A DNA stretch of 13,965 bases from CAVXAE01 sp044225565 (GTDB taxonomy: Bacteria; Pseudomonadota; Gammaproteobacteria; Steroidobacterales; Steroidobacteraceae). The notes beneath the pieces were generated by a model that was not told the origin of the DNA, did no database searches, and was given only the letters and a program-made list of their open reading frames with translations. Location of the stretch: NCBI GenBank assembly GCA_044225565.1, contig JBGAIL010000128.1:1-13965 (forward strand), given 5' to 3'. This document shows positions 1-7,931 of the stretch, piece by piece. The translations under genes were made by a program, and so were the position numbers. How positions within the stretch are numbered: the first letter of the stretch is position 1; every line of letters starts with the position of its first letter.

Positions 1-294
1 AACCGGAATCGCTCGCGAAAAGCGGCGACTTCGGACGTCTCACCCGTGCCCGTATCCATACAGCTTCAACTGTGTGCAGTGGCTGTAGAGCTGCGATGCG
101 CGCTGTCCACCGTCACCGTAGCCGTGCATGCCCTGCGCGCGCAAAACGCCGATGTGGACTCCGATGTCGCGCTCGTTCTGCAGCGCAGCGCCAGCGCGCC
201 GTTGCACGGCAGCCTCGAGCGCATCGAAGCCCTGCTCTTCGAGCTGAAAGGCAGCGACGCCGCTAGCGAGCCCCACACCGGCTGCGTGCATTGA
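1..294 (+). CDS. 3' end of an unidentified gene (N-terminus outside window)
   Basis: The frame is open from the first base to a TGA at 292-294, giving 97 residues of a protein whose start lies left of the window. I do not recognise the family. Roughly three quarters of codons end in G or C, like the clear genes in the window, which favours real coding over a shadow. The visible part is helix-rich: a stretch of alternating hydrophobic residues (around VSIQLQLCAVAVELRCALS), then an acidic and polar segment, then an amphipathic helix (SLERIEALLFELKG) and a short polar tail ending in TGCVH. A GTG at 46 could serve as an internal start for an 82-residue protein, but there is no convincing ribosome site, so a longer truncated gene is more likely. 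It converges on the hydrolase gene, with 44 bp between the two stop codons. No function is proposed. Confidence 0.5.
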   Translation, partial: NRNRSRKAATSDVSPVPVSIQLQLCAVAVELRCALSTVTVAVHALRAQNADVDSDVALVLQRSASAPLHGSLERIEALLFELKGSDAASEPHTGCVH

Positions 295-320
295 GGGATG
301 CATGGGGCCCGAGTCGCTCC

Positions 321-360
321 GCGCCCAGGCTGGCTCTCTCACCGAACGGCGCCCAGGCTG
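321..360. repeat. 12-bp direct repeat at the end of the hydrolase gene
   Basis: GCGCCCAGGCTG occurs at 321-332 and 349-360, on either side of the hydrolase stop codon (339-341). One copy is intergenic and the other encodes the end of the protein. It may be the trace of a small duplication; no function is evident. Confidence 0.4.
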
Positions 361-983
361 AAGCGCCCCTCGCGAAGGAACAGCGCGGTCTCGCGAGCGA
401 CACGCGCGGAGAGCAGCAAGCCCATGTGGCTCACGGGCACGCACAAGTGATCCGTGGCGCCGGGCAGGCGCGTCTCGCTCACGGCCACCGTGCCGTCGGA
501 ATCCTCGTCGAACCGGGCCACGAACTGCCCGAGGCCCACACGCCGCGTGCCCGCGATGATTCCGAGCTCACCCGTCGCACACCAGCGACGCTCGCGATAC
601 ATGCCGAGCTCCTCGGCCAGGCACCGCCCCACCAGCGGCGCCGCCCATCGCAGCCGCGCCGCGCCCATCGCGGCGCGGCTGGCCACCGAAGGCGTGCCCA
701 GGAACACTGCACGCCCCAGCCTTTCCTGTGGATACCGTTCGAGGAAGCGGTAGATGACGAGCCCGCCCAGGCTGTGCCCGATGAAGTGCAACCGCGAAGC
801 TTGCAGGCCGGCGACGAACTCGGCGAGCCGCGCCGTGGCATCCTCCATGGGCGCGGTGACGGCGCGGTACCGGAAAGGATGCACGCGGTAGCCGGATTCG
901 CGCTCCAGCCGCCGCCGCAACACGAGCGACTCGCGCCCGTTCAGCCATAATCCGTGAACGTAAACGACCTCTGCCCTGTCCAC
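339..983 (-). CDS. Small alpha/beta-hydrolase fold protein (lipase/esterase-like)
   Basis: A compact 214-residue single-domain alpha/beta hydrolase with no clear signal peptide, so probably cytoplasmic. Near the start the strand VVYVHGLWLNG carries the HG of the oxyanion hole. The nucleophile elbow is GHSLGG, with the serine at about residue 71. The likely acid is the aspartate of SDGTV and the likely histidine is that of VSHMG, so a full Ser-Asp-His triad is visible in the right order. The segment between (FLGTPSVASRAA) resembles lipase and thioesterase-like members, but the substrate cannot be told. I chose the GTG at 983 because GAGGG lies 6 bp upstream. An in-frame ATG at 1010 would add nine residues but has only a weak ribosome site and would leave just 2 bp to the divergent tamA start. 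The 752-base open frame reaching 1091 runs into tamA and is not credible at full length. Confidence 0.85.
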   Translation of the reverse strand: MDRAEVVYVHGLWLNGRESLVLRRRLERESGYRVHPFRYRAVTAPMEDATARLAEFVAGLQASRLHFIGHSLGGLVIYRFLERYPQERLGRAVFLGTPSVASRAAMGAARLRWAAPLVGRCLAEELGMYRERRWCATGELGIIAGTRRVGLGQFVARFDEDSDGTVAVSETRLPGATDHLCVPVSHMGLLLSARVARETALFLREGRFSLGAVR

Positions 984-989
984 ACGGAA

Positions 990-994
990 CCCTC
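990..994 (-). promoter_or_regulatory. Ribosome binding site deciding the hydrolase start
   Basis: On the minus strand GAGGG sits 6 bases before the GTG at 983-981. The alternative ATG at 1010 has no comparable site. This is the main reason for choosing the shorter protein. Confidence 0.5.
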
Positions 995-1012
995 GAGCTG
1001 CCGCTGCCATTA

Positions 1013-2776
1013 ATGATGATATCCATGGCGCCCCTCCTGCCCAACCCGCGCCGCCTCGTGGGGCTCGCGAGCCTGCTCGTCGCGGCGGCATCGGCCTCGG
1101 CCGCGCAGGTGGAGATCACCATCGAAGGGCTGAGCGATGCACTGAAGGACGCCGCCCGCGCCAACCTTTCCCTGCAGCAATATGTGGGCCGCGACGTGAC
1201 GCCCGCCCAGGTGCGCCGCCTGTACAAGACCGGCGAGCAGGAGGTTCGCAAGGCCCTCGAGCCCTACGGCTACTACAACCCCACGGTGGACGCGAAGCTC
1301 GAAGAGACGCCCAAGGGCTTCAATGCCGTCTTCCATGTGGAACCCGGCAAGCCGGTGCTCGTCCGCCAGCGCAAGGTGGTGGTGCAAGGCAGCGGCGGTG
1401 AGATCCCTGCGGTAAGGCGTGCCGTGCGGCGCTTCGAGCCCGACGAAGGCGAGCCGCTCGACCACGGCGCGTACGAAGAGAGCAAGGACCGCGTGCAGCA
1501 GGCCCTGCTCGGCGCCGGCTATCTGCGTGCCTGGACTCCCGTGCGCAAGGTGGAAGTCTCCCGCTCGGAGAGCTGGGCGGACATCGACGTGCAGTGGCTG
1601 AGCGGCGACCGCTACAAGTTCGGGGACGTGAGCTTCGAAGGCTCGCAGTTCCGCGAAGGCTTCCTGGACCGCTTCATCCCGTGGAAGGAAGGCGACTGGT
1701 ACTCGCCAGACAAGCTGCTCGAGCTGCAGCAGCGCATGGTGGATGCGGACTATTTCTCCACCGTGCTGGTGCAGCCGGTGCTGGAAAAGGGTCGGCCGGA
1801 GGGCGTGCCGATCCACGTGGAAGTCGCTCCCGCGAAGCGCACGGTGTACTCCGCGGGAATCTACATGAGCACCGACACCGGCCCCGGCGTGCGGGCCGGC
1901 ATGCAGCGACGCTGGATCAACGACAAGGGGCACAAGCTGGGGTTCGACATCGACAAGGCGCAGCGCCTCCAGTCCCTCGGCACCCGATACCAGATCCCCA
2001 TGCCGGGGCCGAACGACCGCAGCTTCAATTTCGGCGCGACGTATCGGGATGAGGACACCGACACCACCACCTCGCGCAACGGCCGCCTCGCGGCGAACGA
2101 GACGCGTCAGTGGCACGGCTTCACCCGCACGCTGGGCCTGCAGTTCCTCACGGGCAACTTCGAGGTGGCGGACGTCAAGCACGATTCGACGCTGCTGTTC
2201 GCGGAAGCGACGCTCGCCCGCAAGCGGGCGAACAACTTCAACTTCCCCCGCAACGGCTATTCGGTGGCCTGGGGTGCGCGCTTCGCGCCCGAAACCTCGC
2301 TCACCGACACCAGCTTCGCGCAGCTGACGTTCGATGCGAAGTACATCAAGTCTCTGGCGCGGCGGCAGCGGCTGCTGCTGCGCACTTCGCTCGGCGCGGA
2401 GACCGTGAAGGACTTCGAGCAACTGACGCCGGAACTGCGCTTCTTCGCCGGCGGCGACCGCTCGGTGCGCGGGTTCGACTACCAGGCCATCGGCTCGCTG
2501 AACTCCGAGGACAAGGTGATCGGCGGCACGTATCTGGTGGTCGGCAGCGCGGAATACGAGTACTACTTCAAGCAGAACTGGGGCATCGCCACGTTCGTGG
2601 ATGCAGGCGACGCCTTCCGCACGCAGGACTTCAAGCTGAACATCGGCGCCGGCATCGGCGTGCGCTGGCGCTCGCCGGTGGGCGTGGTGCGCGTGGACTT
2701 CGGCTATCCGGTGAAGACGGAGATCCCGGACACGAACCGCATCCGCTTCCACATCAGCTTGGGGCCGGACCTGTGA
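1013..2776 (+). CDS. tamA: TamA, outer-membrane translocation and assembly module protein
   Basis: A 587-residue member of the BamA/Omp85 superfamily of TamA type. It acts in the outer membrane with TamB; the pair is known for inserting some beta-barrel proteins and autotransporters and, more recently, for phospholipid traffic to the outer membrane. Residues 1 to about 31 form a signal peptide: a basic RR, a hydrophobic LVGLASLLVAAA core, then a small-residue cleavage site near ASAAQ. Three POTRA-like units follow (about 33-107, 108-195 and 200-275; YKFGDVSFEG opens the third), then a surface-antigen beta-barrel from about 280 to the end. The superfamily VRGF motif is intact at 485-488, and the C-terminus FHISLGPDL matches the usual TamA ending. 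ATGs at 1013, 1016 and 1025 are all possible starts; none has a strong ribosome site and all keep the signal peptide. The stop overlaps the tamB start. Size is normal for the family. Confidence 0.96.
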   Translation: MMISMAPLLPNPRRLVGLASLLVAAASASAAQVEITIEGLSDALKDAARANLSLQQYVGRDVTPAQVRRLYKTGEQEVRKALEPYGYYNPTVDAKLEETPKGFNAVFHVEPGKPVLVRQRKVVVQGSGGEIPAVRRAVRRFEPDEGEPLDHGAYEESKDRVQQALLGAGYLRAWTPVRKVEVSRSESWADIDVQWLSGDRYKFGDVSFEGSQFREGFLDRFIPWKEGDWYSPDKLLELQQRMVDADYFSTVLVQPVLEKGRPEGVPIHVEVAPAKRTVYSAGIYMSTDTGPGVRAGMQRRWINDKGHKLGFDIDKAQRLQSLGTRYQIPMPGPNDRSFNFGATYRDEDTDTTTSRNGRLAANETRQWHGFTRTLGLQFLTGNFEVADVKHDSTLLFAEATLARKRANNFNFPRNGYSVAWGARFAPETSLTDTSFAQLTFDAKYIKSLARRQRLLLRTSLGAETVKDFEQLTPELRFFAGGDRSVRGFDYQAIGSLNSEDKVIGGTYLVVGSAEYEYYFKQNWGIATFVDAGDAFRTQDFKLNIGAGIGVRWRSPVGVVRVDFGYPVKTEIPDTNRIRFHISLGPDL

Positions 2777-5700
2777 GGCCGCTGCGGTGGACCCTCGCCG
2801 GCTTCGCAGCGCTGCTGCTGGCGCTCGGCGGATTCCTGCTGTGGCTGTTGCGCACGGAAGGCGGGGCGCAGTGGGCAGCGAGCACGGCCGTGAAGCTCCT
2901 GGACGGCAAGCTGACCATCGCTGAAGTGCGCGGCACGCTCGTCACGCCGCTCAGTGTCTCGGGGGTGCGGTATCGGGACCCGGAGCAAGGCGTCGACGCT
3001 TCGGTATCCAGCGTCACCGTGAGTCTGGCGTTCAGCGAGCTGCTCGCCTGGCGCGCGCACGTGCTGGACGCGAAGGTGTCCGGCGTCGCCGTGGTGCTCT
3101 CCGAACCGACGAAGCCGCCGGAGGACAAGGACAAGCCGTTCAGCCTTCAGCCGCCCATCGATCTGGTGGTGGACCGGTTCACGCTGGCGGGCGCGACCGT
3201 CGCCAAAGACGGCAAGACCGTGTTCGAAGCCACCAAGGCGCTGCTCGTTGCCAGCTGGACAAGCCGCGGCATCGGCGTCAAGCAGCTGGACGTCGAATCA
3301 CCGCAGGGCCGCGTGGACATCAATGGCACCGTGGCGCAGGGCAAGACGTACGACGGCCAGGCGAACGGACGCTTCCGCTGGCAGCAGGGCGACTACGAAT
3401 ACACCGGTGACCTGAAGCTCACCAGCGCCAAAGGCGACGCGAAGCTCGACATGCATCTCACCTCTCCGCTCGATGCGCGGCTCACGGCCTCCGTGCGGCA
3501 GGAAAAGAGTGTTCCGTGGAGCTTCGACGTCCACGTGCCCACGTTCGATCCTCGCGAGGAGCTGCTGCCGGACAGCTCCATCGAAAGCCTCATGCTGGCG
3601 TTACAAGGTCGCGGGGATCGCGAGAACGCGCACGTCAGCGGCGAGGTGGCGCTGAACGGGGCGAAGGTGTTCGTGGATCCCATCGACGTCACGTTCCGCG
3701 AGCAGGTGCTGCACATCAGGAAGCTCGCGCTGCGGGATGCACAGCATCGAGGCACTCTGAACGTCGTGGGCGACGTGCGCTTCGACAAGGAGCCGTTCCA
3801 TGCCGATCTCGGCATGAGCTGGCGCGACGTCGAGGTGCCCGAGAAGGTTGCAGGCCAGAAGCTCGCGTCACACGGCGATATCAAGGCCAAAGGCAATCTC
3901 ACGGAGTTCGACGCCCGCGGCGATCTCGCCATCGGCCCGCCAGGGCACCTCGCGGACATCACGCTTGCGGCGAACGGCACGCCGGAAGCCATCGCGCTCG
4001 AGACGTTCAGCATCGTGCAGAAGCAGGGCAATCTCACGGCGAGCGGGCGCATCGGGCTGCAGCCCCACGTGAGCTGGCAGATCGGCGCGGAGGCGAAGCG
4101 GTTCGATCCCGGCGCGCTGCTCGCGGAATGGCCGGGCAGCCTGGGCTTCAAGCTGCGCACCGAAGGCGAGCTGCTCGAGGCGGGGCCGAGCGCCACCCTG
4201 AAGCTCGACTCGCTGGCCGGCACCTTGCGGCAGCGGCAGATCGCCGGCGATGCGGATCTGAAGCTCACGCCCAGCAAGTCCGTAGCGGGCACGCTGAACC
4301 TGAGATCCGGCCGGAGCACCATCCGTTTGGTCGGCACCGGCGGCCAGGCGCTCGATCTCGTCGCGGACTTCGACGTCGCTTCCATGGCGGACTGGGTGCC
4401 GCAGGCTCAGGGGAAGGTGGATGGGCACGTCACCGTGAAAGGCGAGTGGCCGAAAGTGGCCGTGCAAGGCACGGTGAAGGGCCAGGGGCTCGCGTACGAG
4501 CAGATGAGCGTGCGCAGCATCGACGTGGAAGCGGACATCGAAGAGCCTCTGCATCCGCACGGCTCGGTGAAAGCCAGCGCCAGGGAAGCCCTGGGACCGG
4601 ACTTCGCATTCAAGACCATCGAGCTGCAGGCCGAGGGCAGCGAGGCGGCCCACACGGCGAGCCTGAAGGTGAACGGGGAGCCGCTCGGCACCGAGGTCAG
4701 CGTGAAGGGCAAGCGATTGCCGAACGGGTGGGAAGGCTCGGTGGAATCGCTGACGGTCGCGGTACCGAACATCGAAGCGCTCGCCCTGCGACAGCCGGTG
4801 CAGGTGCGCCTCGCGGGCAAGGCCTTCGAAGTGTCCGAAGCCTGCCTCGCAAGCTCGCAGGTGAGCGCGTGCGCTTCCGCGCGGCAGAGCGAGGCCGGCG
4901 AGCTGCAGGCCAACTATCTCATCGAGCATCTGCCCCTTGCCCTCATCGTCTCGCTGACGCAGCCGCAGCTCGGCTACGTGGCGCAGGGCTCGCTCGAAGG
5001 CAAGGGCGACATCCGTCGCACGCCGGAGGGAGCGCTGTTCGGCAGCGCCACGCTGAGCTCGGCGTCGGGCAGCGTGGCGGAGGAAGGTCAGGAAAGCGAC
5101 CCGTTGCTGAGCTATGAAGGCTTCACGCTGGCCGCGGAGCTCAGCGGCGAGACGGCGCACGCCACGACTCGAATGGCCTTCAACGAAGGCGGGCTGGTGG
5201 AAGGCGAGCTCACCGTCGGCGCGCTCAGCAGCGCCGCACCGACGCTGGACGGCCACGGGAAGCTGGCCATCGCGGATCTGTCTCCCATCGGGCTGTTCGT
5301 GCCGCAACTCGCGAACATCAAAGGCAGCGCCTCCGGCGAGGCGACGGTGACGGGCACCACGGTCGAGCCGAACATCTCGGGCAGCGCACAGGCACAGGGC
5401 GTGGCGGCGGAACTCCCCGTGCTCGGCCTTCAATTGAAGGACGGCGACATCAGGGTGAGCGCGAGCGGCGCCGGCGCCATCGCGCTCGAGGGGCACATCA
5501 CCTCGGGCAAGGGGCAGCTGCTGCTGGAAGGGAGTGGGCCGTCGATCACGGAGCTCGCGATCAGCATGAGCGGCAAGGACGTGCTGGCCGCGAACATTCC
5601 GGCGGCCAACGTGGTCGTCGCGCCGGACCTCGAGTTGAAGCGCAAGGACGAGCGCATGGACCTCACCGGCAAGGTCACGGTGTCGAGCGCGAACATCGAC

Positions 5701-6528
5701 CTGACGAAGCTGCCGAAGGGCAGCAACGTCACGGAAGCGTCAGCCGATGTCGTGGTGGTGGACGACCCCACGCCCGAGGCGAAGGCCGCCAAGGCGATGC
5801 AGCTCTACACGCACGTCACCGTGGTGCTGGGTGAAGGGCTGCAGGCGCGCGAGCTCGAGAAGGTGAAGCTCGTCGGCTTCGGGCTGGACGCGCGCCTCGG
5901 CGGACAGCTGGAAGTGTCGGAGGCGCCGGGCGGCGATCCGCTCGGCGCCGGCGAGGTGCGGCTCGAAGGCAAGTACAAGGCGTACGGGCAGGACCTCACC
6001 ATTCAGACGGGCCGCCTCCTCTACGCGAACACGCCGCTCGGCGATCCGCAGCTGGATATCGTCGCGGTGCGCGTCGTGGACGACGTGACGGCGAAGCTCT
6101 CCGTGACGGGCTCGGCACAGGGTCCCATCCTGCAGGTGTCGGCAGATCCCTCGATGCCGCAAACGGCCGCGCTGTCTTACCTGGTGACGGGCAAGCCAAT
6201 CGATCAGGTGGGCTCCGGCGAAGGCGACCTGGTGCAATCGGCGGCGCGCTCGCTCGGCGGCGCGGCGGGCAACTTCCTCGCCAAGAACATCGGCAAGCGC
6301 ATCGGCATCGACGAGATCGGCGTGGGCGACAGCTCGGAGATCGGCGGCTCGGCGTTCACGGTGGGGCAGTACCTCTCGCCGCGCTTGTACATCAGTTACG
6401 GCGTCGGCATCTTCGAGCCGGGCCAGGTGGTGACGCTGCGCTACCGCATCTCGCGCAAGTTCAACGTGGAAGCGAGCCAGGGGCCGAAGAGCCAGCGGGC
6501 GGGGATCAACTACAAGCAGGAAAAATAG
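2773..6528 (+). CDS. tamB: TamB, inner-membrane-anchored partner of TamA
   Basis: A 1251-residue TamB homologue, close to the roughly 1260 residues of the E. coli protein. Residues about 7-27 (LRWTLAGFAALLLALGGFLLWLL, here with a short basic flank) form an uncleaved signal anchor in the inner membrane. A very long periplasmic stretch with repeating beta-strand character follows, of the AsmA/TamB lipid-bridge type. The last 350-400 residues are the TamB C-terminal domain (DUF490), recognisable by SPRLYISYGVGIFEPG and VVTLRYRISRKFNVEA just before the end. This domain is known to dock on the TamA POTRA region. The start is the GTG at 2773, which overlaps the tamA stop as GTGA; GGGG lies about 8 bases upstream inside tamA. 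The frame stays open further upstream, but that part is antiphase to tamA and lacks protein character. The overlap implies co-transcription and coupled translation with tamA. Confidence 0.96.
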   Translation: MRPLRWTLAGFAALLLALGGFLLWLLRTEGGAQWAASTAVKLLDGKLTIAEVRGTLVTPLSVSGVRYRDPEQGVDASVSSVTVSLAFSELLAWRAHVLDAKVSGVAVVLSEPTKPPEDKDKPFSLQPPIDLVVDRFTLAGATVAKDGKTVFEATKALLVASWTSRGIGVKQLDVESPQGRVDINGTVAQGKTYDGQANGRFRWQQGDYEYTGDLKLTSAKGDAKLDMHLTSPLDARLTASVRQEKSVPWSFDVHVPTFDPREELLPDSSIESLMLALQGRGDRENAHVSGEVALNGAKVFVDPIDVTFREQVLHIRKLALRDAQHRGTLNVVGDVRFDKEPFHADLGMSWRDVEVPEKVAGQKLASHGDIKAKGNLTEFDARGDLAIGPPGHLADITLAANGTPEAIALETFSIVQKQGNLTASGRIGLQPHVSWQIGAEAKRFDPGALLAEWPGSLGFKLRTEGELLEAGPSATLKLDSLAGTLRQRQIAGDADLKLTPSKSVAGTLNLRSGRSTIRLVGTGGQALDLVADFDVASMADWVPQAQGKVDGHVTVKGEWPKVAVQGTVKGQGLAYEQMSVRSIDVEADIEEPLHPHGSVKASAREALGPDFAFKTIELQAEGSEAAHTASLKVNGEPLGTEVSVKGKRLPNGWEGSVESLTVAVPNIEALALRQPVQVRLAGKAFEVSEACLASSQVSACASARQSEAGELQANYLIEHLPLALIVSLTQPQLGYVAQGSLEGKGDIRRTPEGALFGSATLSSASGSVAEEGQESDPLLSYEGFTLAAELSGETAHATTRMAFNEGGLVEGELTVGALSSAAPTLDGHGKLAIADLSPIGLFVPQLANIKGSASGEATVTGTTVEPNISGSAQAQGVAAELPVLGLQLKDGDIRVSASGAGAIALEGHITSGKGQLLLEGSGPSITELAISMSGKDVLAANIPAANVVVAPDLELKRKDERMDLTGKVTVSSANIDLTKLPKGSNVTEASADVVVVDDPTPEAKAAKAMQLYTHVTVVLGEGLQARELEKVKLVGFGLDARLGGQLEVSEAPGGDPLGAGEVRLEGKYKAYGQDLTIQTGRLLYANTPLGDPQLDIVAVRVVDDVTAKLSVTGSAQGPILQVSADPSMPQTAALSYLVTGKPIDQVGSGEGDLVQSAARSLGGAAGNFLAKNIGKRIGIDEIGVGDSSEIGGSAFTVGQYLSPRLYISYGVGIFEPGQVVTLRYRISRKFNVEASQGPKSQRAGINYKQEK

Positions 6529-6550
6529 CCGGGGCCCCGAGTACGCTCAC

Positions 6551-6580
6551 TTGATTGCTGCATCGCCATATTAGTACTAT
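6551..6580 (+). promoter_or_regulatory. Predicted sigma-70-like promoter for the small coiled-coil gene
   Basis: TTGATT (6551-6556) and TACTAT (6575-6580) are separated by 18 bases, close to the housekeeping consensus. They lie in a noticeably AT-richer patch in otherwise GC-rich DNA. Transcription would start around 6587, about 40 bases before the ATG at 6626, so the small gene need not depend on tamAB transcription. Confidence 0.55.
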
Positions 6581-6592
6581 ATCCTACAAACT

Positions 6593-6612
6593 GAATCCAG
6601 CTGAGAATCCAG
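6593..6612 (+). repeat. Short direct repeat in the leader of the small gene
   Basis: GAATCCAG occurs at 6593-6600 and again at 6605-6612, separated by CTGA. It lies between the predicted promoter and the ribosome site. It could be a protein binding site or chance; the second copy leads directly into the AGGGA ribosome site at 6611-6615. Confidence 0.3.
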
Positions 6613-6625
6613 GGAAGATGATTCT

Positions 6626-6919
6626 ATGGCACTGCCCGCGATGAAACCGCCGAGGGAGAATCCCGTGGAAGAGCGCCTCTCACGACTCGAAGCCAACGTC
6701 GAGCACATCCAGAGGGATGTCACCGAGATCAAGGGCGACATCTGCCGACTCGATGCGAAGATCGATGCCGTGAAGGACTCGGTGGCCGCGCTCGCGCTGG
6801 CGACGGAAAAGTCCATCGGCTCGGCGAAGATGTGGACCATCGGCCTCTACGTCGCGCTCGTCGCGGGCCTCGCGACCGGCTTCATGTGGATCCTCGAACG
6901 GCTGCCGCCCCCGCCATGA
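6626..6919 (+). CDS. Small coiled-coil protein with C-terminal membrane helix
   Basis: A 97-residue protein of unknown role. Residues about 14-60 have a heptad pattern of leucine, isoleucine and valine (ERLSRLEANVEHIQRDV, then EIKGDICRLDAKIDAVKDSV), typical of a coiled coil. Residues about 70-90 (WTIGLYVALVAGLATGFMWIL) are one membrane helix, followed by a short ERLPPPP tail. It is probably a tail-anchored inner-membrane protein with the coiled coil in the cytoplasm. It resembles widespread small proteobacterial proteins of DUF1640 or haemolysin XhlA type in layout, but I cannot assign a family with certainty. The ATG at 6626 is preceded by AGGGA at 6611-6615, a rather long 10-base spacing. 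It has its own predicted promoter and converges on the decayed peptidase, with only 10 bp between the ends. There is no sign that it takes part in the TamAB system. Confidence 0.75.
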   Translation: MALPAMKPPRENPVEERLSRLEANVEHIQRDVTEIKGDICRLDAKIDAVKDSVAALALATEKSIGSAKMWTIGLYVALVAGLATGFMWILERLPPPP

Positions 6920-6929
6920 TCCCCATCAA

Positions 6930-7919
6930 TCAGTGCGGGCGTGAGCAAAGCACGGGATCAGTGCGCCCTTCAAGTCCGACGAGTGCGACGGCGACGAGCA
7001 TGGCCCGCTGCGGTCCGCGCCAGGCGGCCGCCGGAAGGTACCATTCGTCCGGGGAATGATGGCCTCCGCCCATTCCTCCCCCATCCAGCGTGAGCGCGGG
7101 AATTCCCAAGGCAATCGGTACGTTGCTGTCGGTGCTCGAGGCCATGAGGACCGGCTCCTCCATTCGCAGAGCACGGTACGCTTCAAGTGCCACGCGCACG
7201 ATCGGCGCATCTTCCGTCATCGCCCCACCGGGACGCTCCGCAAGCAATTCGGTCTTTGCACGGATCTGCGATGAGCCCCATCGCGCGTTCTCGTCCCGAG
7301 CCGCTGCTGCCACTGCCGCGAGAATGCGATCCTCCAGCTCCAGAATCGCCGCCTCATCGTTGGAGCGAATGTCGACTTGCATCCGTGCCTCGGTCGCGAT
7401 GACGTTGATGGCCGTTCCGCCCGAAGCCACACCCACCGTGAATGTGGTTTCCAGCTCCGCGCTCGTGCGCAGATCGGCGATGCGGGCGGTGGCACGGCCC
7501 ATCGCATGAAGCGCGCTCGGTAGCCCAAAGTCGTCGAAGCTGTGCCCTCCGGGCCCCCAGGAACGTGAACTGCCATCGGCGACTCCCCGTTGCCTGCGTC
7601 ACCATGGCCTGGTGCGGCTCGGCGGAGCCTTCCGGTGCACCGACACCGTCGACGGAAATGAACCCATCGATAGCGTGCCCGTCGCGGAACAGCGCCTTCA
7701 CACCGCGCAGGTTACCCAAACCCTCTTCGCCTACGGTGCCGACGAAGACTATTTCACCGATGGTGCGAAGGTGCGGGCATCGTCTTTCCGTATGGTCTCG
7801 AGCGCCCGTCGCACCCTGCCGTCGCTCATCAGGGCTTGAAGCGAGCTCTCGGCGCTCGTGGCAGCAAACACCGGCAAGGCCAGCCCCGTGAGCGCAACGA
7901 GCATCGGAAGTCTCCGCAT
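6930..7919 (-). pseudogene. Decayed secreted M20-family metallopeptidase (internal deletion plus frameshift)
   Basis: Remnant of an exported M20 zinc peptidase of the acetylornithine deacetylase/carboxypeptidase G2 class. Translation would start at the ATG at 7919 with a clear signal peptide (MRRLPMLVALTGLALPVFA), run through ALETIRKDDARTFA, and stop at a TAG at 7749-7751. One frame over, at once, the sequence resumes as VFVGTVGEEGLGNLRGVKAL, normally found about 110 residues further along; the EE pair of the active site is in this piece. A second break lies at a run of five C (7554-7558, G on the coding strand): removing one base joins FTFLG to PGGHSFDDFG, the start of the dimerisation domain. 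The last frame then carries STDSNVPIALGIPALTLDGGG and GGHHSPDEWYLP with the final metal-ligand histidine. About 324 codons remain of a usual 430 or so. The missing part should contain the HxD metal-ligand motif, so repair of the frameshift alone would not restore activity. Confidence 0.85.
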
Positions 7920-7923
7920 CGCG

Positions 7924-7931
7924 CCTTCCTC
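7924..7931 (-). promoter_or_regulatory. Ribosome binding site of the peptidase pseudogene
   Basis: GAGGAAGG on the minus strand overlaps the stop codon of the aldehyde dehydrogenase gene and stands 4-7 bases before the ATG at 7919. It confirms the original peptidase start and shows that this gene was translated as part of the same message as the dehydrogenase. Confidence 0.65.

Noticed and set aside
40..444. Minus-strand open frame of 134 codons
   Set aside because: Its 5' half runs out of frame through the hydrolase gene, and the rest is antisense to the plus-strand frame with better codon composition.
1010..2752. Minus-strand open frame of 580 codons
   Set aside because: Antisense to tamA, which has a signal peptide, POTRA domains and the VRGF motif. 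The antisense product is rich in histidine, arginine and alanine, without domains, as expected of a GC-rich shadow.
2110..2772. Upstream extension of the tamB frame
   Set aside because: It lies in another frame of tamA and gives arginine- and alanine-rich text; the TamB anchor helix begins just after the GTG at 2773.
3868..5496. Minus-strand open frame of 542 codons, and a plus-strand frame at 3516-5117
   Set aside because: Both overlap tamB completely. Their products show the low-complexity Arg/Ala/Gly/His composition of shadow frames.
6530..6539. Palindrome CGGGGCCCCG after the tamB stop, as a terminator
   Set aside because: It has no loop and no following T run, so it does not form a convincing intrinsic terminator.
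7442..7891. Plus-strand open frame across the peptidase remnant, as an alternative gene
   Set aside because: The minus strand carries clear M20 peptidase homology in pieces and a signal peptide with a ribosome site; the plus-strand product shows no family features.
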